This document shows, piece after piece, positions 57,039 through 64,000 of a DNA stretch of 64,000 bases. Positions within the stretch are counted from its first letter, which is position 1. Each line of letters begins with the position of its first letter. The notes under the pieces are model-generated. The model had not been told where the DNA came from. It did not search any database and worked only from the letters and a program-made list of their open reading frames with translations. This DNA comes from Mesodorylaimus sp. YZB2_4 (Eukaryota > Nematoda > Enoplea > Dorylaimida > Dorylaimidae): assembly GCA_030248295.1 (NCBI GenBank), contig JASANH010000938.1:1860001-1924000 (forward strand). The letters run 5' to 3'. Both the position numbers and the translations under genes were made by a program.

Positions 57039-60000
57039 TTAAACTTGCTTCTCACCCACTTCGGCCACTTTATTACTTCCCACTGGCTTAATGATGCTTT
57101 CGTAGGTCGGCGGTGGCAATAATGGTTCGCCAGGTTCCAACGGTGCTGATGGAGCTTTGGCTTCGTGGCTGCGGGGCGGGCGCTCGCAAGTCTGGATGGC
57201 TTCTTGGGAATGAGGTCCACTTGATAGACGTCCGCAGAGAAGAGCGTTAATGACCTGATATGCGCAAAAACATCTGCTTCTACTGCGCTAGGTCTAAAAC
57301 AAAGGCATACCTCCAAATTAGCTAAAATGCAAACGATGGCGATCATAAAACCTTCAAACGTATTGAAATACACTTGGGTGAATACAATCGGGCCAAATGC
57401 ACTGTCACTTGGATGTGTAGGAATTATTTGCAAAATCTCGGGCAGCACCAAGAGAGGTGCAATTATCAGTGCTGACAGCACACTGATCCTACAAAGCATT
57501 TTTTTAAAAGTGGGGCTGATCTCGTCCGACATTAGAAACCAGACCGCTCAGGTTCGGCAGGCTTCATGGGCTATTTCTAGCCACTTACTTCAGCTGCGAC
57601 AGTCCTTGCCACTGACCCAGCCCCGATTTGCAGCACCAGATCGCTCGCACCATGTTGATCAGGAAACCGACAGTTGCCTTCAGGAAAAACAGGTTAAGCC
57701 AAGGTTTTCCCTCTGACGAAGACTTACAAGTAGAAAACCTAATTTCTCGTTTCTAAGAATCCACACTTCATCGTGCAAGTAATACTGGCCCAAGCACCTG
57801 AGCGAGCTGCATTTAAATATCCTTCGATTTATGAAATAAATTTAGAGCTCCTTACATTTCGATTGGCCTGCTCGACAGGAGGATAAACCATATGGCCACA
57901 GCGATCGCTGGGGTGACTGGAAAAGGCGAAAACTCTGTTGATTGATGGCGTATCAACGCAGAGCGAGCCCAGGTGCGACCGGATCTTTCGGTTCCGGTGG
58001 ATCCGGCCGGATCTGACTGGATCCGGTTCCGGTACCGGATCCTTCCCTCCCCCCCCGGCTCTCCGGATCTTTGAATTTTGGACTGCTTATGACAAAATGA
58101 AGAATTTGACCACTTATCCACCACTTTCAAGTACGCCTCTGACGTTGCCTCTAAGGAGAGGTCCAGATTATTGCCGGAGAATATTGAGAAACTGTTATTT
58201 TCAAGATGTAATTTGAGAGCCGTTAATTTCGATTAATCTTTTTTGTCGGAATGAGCGCATTCTCAAGGTTGATGATCGATTATTATGATTAATTGCTTTG
58301 ATTTTTCATTCTGAATGTTTGATTTGTCTTATCATATGATTTGAATTGACGAAATTCTTAACGAATGAGTTGATTGAAACTTTGTTCAAATTTTTTAGAT
58401 CCTATATCCTAGATCCCTCTTTTACACATCCGGCACACCCCCACCCCCCCGCACCCAATTTTTTTCCGACCCCGCCCCCCCGCGAGCCCCCCCCCCCCCC
58501 CCCAAAAAACCAAACCAACCACCAAACCAAGCCCAATTCTCTTGCCACCATTGTGCCGTGCAGATACAGGCTGTCGATGAAGAGCCAACCAAACGAGGTT
58601 AGCGTGGCGTACTCCAGTCCAATGAAAAAGGCTTCGCAAACTATCGGCTGAAAAGAAATGTTCAAAGGATAAGTGGGCAAATGGGGAATGCAAGGAAGGC
58701 AGGACAGAGACACTGGGTCAATACTTCGCATGCACATCACTCGTAACAAGCACGAAGATGTTCTCACCGTGGTGTTAATTGTACGGCGGCCAAGGAGTCC
58801 TTGCTTCTCGGTTATTGTCAGGTCGATAAAAAGAATGAGACGAATCAGCTCTCTCAAAAAAATAGCCAGCAAAAACTGTGCACGTATTTTGTTTCGGAAA
58901 GCGCAAAGCTGCCTGAAAGATGAGGTTTTAGAATCGTTATGACAATAATTATTAACGTTTTACGCGATGAAAGCGAATATGAAGATGACAGCAATTAATG
59001 CGATCAAAGAAACAGATAAACCAGCGACCTCGAATTTTCTGGCTTCTTTGGCAATTTTTGAGGCCTCCTACGAAAAGATGCGTGTGTCGATGAGTTAATT
59101 ATAGCCATTTGCCTTGTCAGCTGACGCTGGGAGTGAAAGTTAATCCTGAATACGTAGACGAAGAGTGCGTCTACCCCAGCATAGTACTGTAAACATTCAC
59201 TGGTAAGCATTGGGGAGCTCACCATTTCAAATGGGGCAGAACCAGGGCGTATATTTACACTAAGGAAGGGGTGTTACAAATTTCAGCGGGTCTGGCGCAT
59301 TGCTTTGAACACCACTCGATGATACTGTGATGAGTCGCCCATGTTCATGTTTTACCACATCACCAAACGCTTATGCGCACTCGAGGGTGAAGGGACACAT
59401 TTTACGCGAAATGATTTACCGGCCCGCGAGTCGAACACTCGCCCGTAACTGCGCACCTGGCGTGAGAGGCAGACGCCTAACCCACCAGGCCACGAGGCCG
59501 AGGCCCATGATCACCAACGACCTCCATCATGAGGGATTGAGCCAGGGTTGAGCCCAACCCTCGTTACAAAGCAGTAACGGTGGATCAACGCCACTTTCTG
59601 CCCCACCGCTGCAGCATACCCATGACACCTCAGTCCTCTGACCTGCGACCTAAAGGCATTGCCGTCTCGCACATGCATGTTGCTGCTTTTATTTGCTCAC
59701 TTGCAATGACTCGGCGTTCATTTTGTCAAATATTTTCGTGACCTTTGTCGCCATGCAACTACTGAAGTTCGTCCAGCCGTAAGGTCGCCAGAAGTTCTCG
59801 TCTGTTATGCCCATCCATCGGCCACTGTGGTGACAATGCTTGGTTACGATTTCTAAAAACCGATGCAACAATTCGTAAATGACGTTGTCAAAAAGCGTCT
59901 TACTTTAGAATTACCCTTCGCAGCAGAAATGTCCGATTATTTGAGAGAAGAGGAGAAAAAGCAAAGCGATTAGTATATTTTACGTAGGTGCAGTATTTCA

Positions 60001-61226
60001 GTACGTGAGACAAACAGAGGTAGGTCATTTGGGAGCTCATCTACAGCTTATCTGGGAGTTTTCGCAGGGCCATCATACGCAATCACCAATATTGAAAACT
60101 CGGTGAGATAGTTGGAAGGTCCACCCGGCGCCGCTACAGAGGACTTTCGTCGTCAACAAGAAGCATAAGTCGCCTCAAATATCATGCCTGGCAAGAACGC
60201 TGCTTCCAAAGCATCGACGCAGCTACGTATCAAACTATCACTCTTTCTTGACCAATCATATCTCATATGTAGCTTCCACTTTAGAGTCAACTTTGCTCAT
60301 CAGCTAAATCAAGTCTTCAGTGCGTGGCTCTGCAAACCGGGAGGGGGTGTCCCTCCATCACTTTGCCATAAATTTACGCAACCATACCTCATCAGTGTTC
60401 ACGAATCAAAGAGCAGACCGCCCTTTTGTATCGGACCGCGCTACTCCTATGAAACGCTTGTCAGTGGAGTATTACTGTATCTGGAATACTTGGTTCTGCA
60501 ATCTCTCTGGTTTCTGATAACCCAATACGCCAAGGCGCTTGGTTTCACCACCTGGCCTCCGTGGATGTTCTCCTGTGACTCGCGATTGGATCCTGTCTGC
60601 TCCTGACACAGTGGCTTGGAGCGGCTTTCACAGTCATACTCTCTTGTCACAAACCATGATGGCCGTGTGAGCTAATCTTACGTTTCCAGTTCCCTACATT
60701 GTCATTCTTTCAATGCTCCTTATCAGCTCGGTTGGAGCTTTCTAATAGAGAACTAAACTGAAACAAGCCCCCCCCCCCAACAAAAAAGCTCAAATAAGCT
60801 CCGTTTCTCTGTAGCAATAAAGCCCCTCCGAAACCTCGATCTTCTGTTTTTCGAAACGGAGAGGGCGCGTCACGAAGCAAATAGTCACAATACCAACTTA
60901 CTTTCAGTATTCAGCCCTTTTAATGGTGGACAAGGCAACGAATGACTCGTATTGGCTGGTATGGCTGGCCAGCATAAAACCGAATCCCACGTGGCATTGC
61001 ACCATAACACGCCATCTGCAAGCAAAAGGCCCGAGAGCCATTTTATTGGCCAGCACATGACCATCTACATGGCATCTACAGTAGGTCTGGGGAGCAGGCC
61101 ATGATCACGATCTATACAGTGATTAGACATACCTTTTTTCATAGGATAGGGGTCTTCACCCATGGCCTCTAAAGCTGCAATACAACTCTCCAGGTCGGCA
61201 GCCATGTTATGAAATAGCTTTGACAT
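57039..61226 (-). CDS. Family B GPCR copy B, TM3-TM4 exon disrupted
   Basis: Tandem paralogue of copy A. Minus-strand exons: 61226-61133, 61015-60902, 59852-59701, 59067-58964 (TM1), 58912-58768 (TM2), 58647 to about 58540 (TM3), 57916-57856 (TM4), 57797-57728, 57677-57589, 57488-57311 (TM6-7), 57254-57039. Most exon lengths and all phases match copy A. Exons 1-2 are nearly identical to A (WCNATWDSVLCWPAIPANTS); the core has PIVCEAFFIGLEYATL, DSLYLHGTMVARE and FNTFEGFMIAIVCILANLE. The TM3 exon loses its 3' third: after VARE the frame runs into poly-G/C low-complexity DNA (58441-58545), and no ..IGWG donor segment follows. This is either a real lesion (pseudogene) or a sequence/assembly artefact at homopolymers. 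The tail has PPPTYES, again a PPxY motif. Confidence 0.75.
57976..58070. repeat. GGATCCGG-rich palindromic cluster
   Basis: Repeated ggatccgg, tccggatc and ggttccggtaccggatcc units within about 95 bp, between the TM3 and TM4 exons of GPCR B. Followed toward 58500 by C homopolymers. This is low-complexity, highly self-complementary DNA. Confidence 0.8.
58441..58545. repeat. C-rich low-complexity tract with 17-nt C run
   Basis: Several C runs (17 nt at 58487-58503) with A-rich/CCAAAC spacers, replacing the expected 3' end of the GPCR B TM3 exon. Confidence 0.9.
59336..59520 (-). repeat. tRNA-derived SINE-like element
   Basis: On the minus strand, ggcctggtgggttaggcg resembles an A box and gtgttcgactcgcgg a pol III B box (GTTCGANTC), about 45 nt apart. 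The intervening anticodon-like arm (ggcgt..acgcc) has a 9-nt loop, so it is not a functional tRNA. A tail extends about 90 bp, and part of it recurs at 54448-54512. It lies in a GPCR B intron. Confidence 0.55.
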
Positions 61227-62650
61227 TTTGGCAATCTTTTAGTTGATTGTCCACGACCAGGCAATGCGAGCAAAAATAAGAAATCGAAGAAAATAAGAAT
61301 TTGTGCCCTGAACAAGAAGAGTATGCACTAGTATATGAAGTGTCGAAACATGCAATGAGCAATGAGAACAGAATGACCGTAGAAACTATAGCTTTGTAGG
61401 AAACAAGAAACGTTTCACGCATTTCTTTAAGACCAAGTAATAACGAAGAGTGGTAGCTTGCAGATGCATCTAGACCTGGAAGAAAAATACGCCCACGCGC
61501 GTTTCGAACATTGAAGAAAATGAACGAAAATTCCTTGCTTTCAAACGCGAGATAAAACGCATTGTCAGAAAAGATAGACAAGTCACACCTGACATAGCTT
61601 GTTATTTGGAAGGGCTATCTTCGTGACGCACTGTTCAGTATCATCATCTAGTTATAGAAGTTCTTTTTGTTAGTCGCTGGATTTTGAGCAAATAGATCCT
61701 CTGCTCCACTACTTCTCTCGCATAGAATAACCATATCTGCGTCAGGTTTATTATTCGGATCAGGATGGGGTCAGGTTAGGTTATTTTTAAGATAGGGATA
61801 TGCATGTAGATGCAGTCAGCTTGCGTGATGCAGTTTCTGACACCTGCTGGAAAGGCTGAGGTGGCCAGAAGCAGACTTTAGGTGCCCACTTAATTTGCGG
61901 GCTGTAAAGTTCGCCCACACACGATGAATGACTGATTGTGAGAAATGCTAGAAACACATTGACCAGGGCGGGAAAATAGCATGGCCTCGTTTTCGATATT
62001 CCAACCTGCCCACGCTATGAAGTCCTGACTCGACATCGGATCGTGAGTGGTTGTTCTACACGAGAGGCCTGACGATAGCCGCACACCATCTCAAGGTAGG
62101 AATTCGGAGGGTTGAAGATAAAGTTGGGGAGCCGGCAACTCCGTTCGAATGTCCAGTCAGCGCATAGCCCATGCGCAAGACAGCTTTATCAAAACAATAA
62201 GCTGGAAACAACAAGGAAGTCGTGCAGACGGAGGTGTCTTGAGTGATTATGGACGGGGAAGAGCCACCAAATCGAGGCCGTCTCTCTGGCCCTCTCTGGC
62301 CCTCGAGGCCCTCTCTCTGGTCGAAAAATACAGTATACCATTTATTGTTCTATGCCAGCCACCTCTCTGAAACCATCGCATACAAGCTTACAACTCACCC
62401 ACGGCAAACATGCACGCATATTTTACATACAAATTTCGGATTCAATAAACATCTCGTTACGACAATATTATAACGAGAAGGTATTTCATCTAACAATAGC
62501 AACAGACGCAACTAATGGACTTCGACTTCCGACCTATGTACATATATCTGCTTGCTTGCTTGACTCATTTTATCACTTCGCTCTGGCTTTTTGAGGCTAT
62601 CATATGTTGGTGGCAGCAACAGCGGTAGTTAACGCTGATGCAACTTTGGC
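61227..62650. other. Between GPCR copies B and C
   Basis: 1.4 kb holding the copy B upstream region and the copy C 3' flank. No gene is recognised. Confidence 0.4.
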
Positions 62651-63632
62651 TTAGTGACTGAGTGGAAGAGACTCGCTAGTCTGGGTGGCTCCTTGGGAAT
62701 AAGGCCCACTTGACAGACGTTCGCGAAGTGCGCTGATGACCTGATACGGGTGAAAACATCTGCTTACAGTGCGCTAGGTCAAGGAGAAATACATACGTAC
62801 CTCCAAATTAGCTAAAACGCAAACGATGGCGACTATAAAACCTTTAAACGAAATGAAAGACAATTGGACGGAAAACAGCGGATCGAATGCACTTTCAGTT
62901 ACATTTGCAAAATCTCGGGCGGCACCAAGAGAAACGCAATTATCAGTGCTGACAGCACGCTGATCCTATAAAGTATTTTTTAAAGGGGCCGATCTCCTCC
63001 GACAGTAACAACCAGGCCGCTCAGATTCGGGCCTTCATGGGCAACTTGTTGCCACTTACTTCAGCTGATCGTGAGACAGACCTTGCCACAGACCCAGCCC
63101 TGATTTGCAGCACCAAATCGCTCGCACCATGTTGATCAGGAAACCGACTGTTGCCTTCAGGGAGCAGCAAAACAGGATTTGGCCAAAGCCATCTAGTTGT
63201 CCAGTCTAGCGGACACTTAGAAGTAGAAGACACAGTCTCGCGAGTCTCAGAGCCAAAAACTCGAGATCCCAGCACGAACTTGAACATGTAGTAAAACGCA
63301 GGCACTGGTCCATTAGCCTTTCAGGCGACCTTTAAATTCCTTACATTCCTTTTGATTCCCTCATTTTTAAGAGCCAGATAGGCAAAGCGATCAAAGGAGT
63401 GGCTGTAAGAACAGAAAAAAGACTACCTGTAAATTTCCGGTTTGTATCCACAACTAGAATTGAGGATCTTACCCCATCCTATGACCGGGGCAAATCTGCA
63501 AAATGGATTCGATTCTTTGAATTCTCTTGCCACCATTTTGCCGTGCAAATACAGGCTGTCGATAAAAAGCCAACCGCAATAGGCCAGATAGGCGTACTGT
63601 ATGCCAATGTAAAAAGCTTCGTAGACTATAGG
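62651..63632 (-). pseudogene. Family B GPCR copy C, decayed and cut by the window end
   Basis: Third tandem copy, with only TM3 onward in the window. Segments: 63632-63473 (TM3-4, PIVYEAFYIGIQYAYL, DSLYLHGKMVARE, ends IGW), 63402-63345 (TM4), about 63304-63208 (second extracellular loop/TM5), about 63160-63063 (ATVGFLINMVRAIWCCKSG, like copy B), about 62970-62812 (TM6-7) and 62740-62651 (tail). Two lesions are visible. The loop exon lacks the G that completes the split codon, so the joined frame soon stops. In TM6 a deletion relative to copy B (after ILQ) introduces TAA at 62899-62901, while the downstream sequence GFIVAIVCVLANLE resumes in another frame. The tail is short and lacks the PPxY motif. 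Upstream exons lie outside the window. Confidence 0.75.
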
Positions 63633-63681
63633 CTGAAAAGAAAGATCAAGGGAGCTAGTGAGTAACGATAAGGCCAAGGAC

Positions 63682-63715
63682 AAATATGTAGTCCTTTTAA
63701 AAGGACTACATATTT
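63682..63715. repeat. Perfect 34-bp palindrome
   Basis: Two 17-bp arms (aaatatgtagtcctttt and its reverse complement) with no spacer, just upstream of the GPCR C TM3 exon. gtagtcc recurs right after it. Confidence 0.95.
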
Positions 63716-63871
63716 TGTAGTCCAAAAAATAGAGATGATAAAAACTTTAAAAATTTCCTAATAAAAACTTGGGATACGTTTGTTGTCATCTTAAAAAAAG
63801 TTGCATGTTTTTGTCGCTGAAGCATTACATTGTTGTCTTTCCCTTCGAGGACATTCGCAAAACTCCTCTGT

Positions 63872-63906
63872 GTAGCGCCCCGAAACCTCTCTCCTCGGGG
63901 CGCTAC
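63872..63906. repeat. GC-rich hairpin, 12-bp arms
   Basis: gtagcgccccga, an 11-nt loop, then tcggggcgctac. The following DNA to 64000 is GC-rich, with gggcggtaacgggcggg repeats. Function is unknown. Confidence 0.85.
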
Positions 63907-64000
63907 GGGCGGTAACGGGCGGGTATATCGAAGCGAAGGCGTGAGTGGTCGCGTGGTCGCGCACTCTCTGCTAAGGGCGCCGCTTGGTCGCGTCTTGAGC

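Noticed and set aside
59410-59510. Functional tRNA gene on the minus strand
   Set aside because: A and B boxes are present, but the anticodon-like loop is 9 nt and the acceptor stem is not formed cleanly.

Overview
The window is nuclear DNA of a small-genome invertebrate animal. The genes carry many short GT-AG introns (mostly 45-90 nt), and their products are animal proteins: diacylglycerol lipase, selenoprotein M, a Hedgehog-type Hint protein, CNOT9, MLH1, a DBHS RNA-binding protein and calcitonin-type family B GPCRs. The lineage is not fixed by the sequence. No bacterial operons, rRNA, CRISPR or convincing free-standing tRNA were seen. Gene models were built by reading exons by eye, checking that phases join, and comparing with remembered family sequences. 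No search was run.

Layout. 1-4.1 kb: PPM1G-type phosphatase (minus, cut by the window start), head to head with a DAG lipase (plus). 4.3-5.25 kb: selenoprotein M with an in-frame UGA. 5.25-11.35 kb: a repeat-rich stretch with two copies of a ~270 bp TATA-bearing promoter module, two foldback/MITE-like elements, a small secreted Hint protein (minus) and a small secreted protein resembling the MGAT5 C-terminal cysteine module (plus). 11.7-21.1 kb: CNOT9, intronless inositol-3-phosphate synthase, SNF8/VPS22 (minus) and MLH1. 21.8-25.7 kb: NAA15 (minus), head to head with an AtuA-family gene of 18 exons (25.9-29.4 kb). 30-31.9 kb: UBL3 (minus). 32.6-34.5 kb: an unrecognised single-pass membrane protein (minus). 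35.1-36.4 kb: SPOP-like MATH/BTB protein (minus). 37.2-39.5 kb: NONO/NonA-like protein (minus). 40.6-44.0 kb: CDK5RAP1 (plus). 44.6 kb to the end: a tandem array of family B GPCR copies on the minus strand (A, B, C), with a small EF-hand gene (plus) between A and B. Copy A looks intact and has two interchangeable third ectodomain exons. Copy B has its TM3/TM4 exon broken by low-complexity DNA. Copy C has frame-breaking lesions and runs off the window.

These are mostly unrelated housekeeping genes, not a pathway. The organisational themes are three divergent pairs with short shared upstream regions (PPM1G/DAGL, SNF8/MLH1, NAA15/AtuA), tight convergent ends (ISYNA1/SNF8), and a duplicating, decaying receptor cluster. 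The points most worth a second look are the UGA-containing selenoprotein M, the duplicated promoter module, two AtuA introns without an AG acceptor, the paired receptor exons, and the nested palindromes in the only GC-AG intron found.
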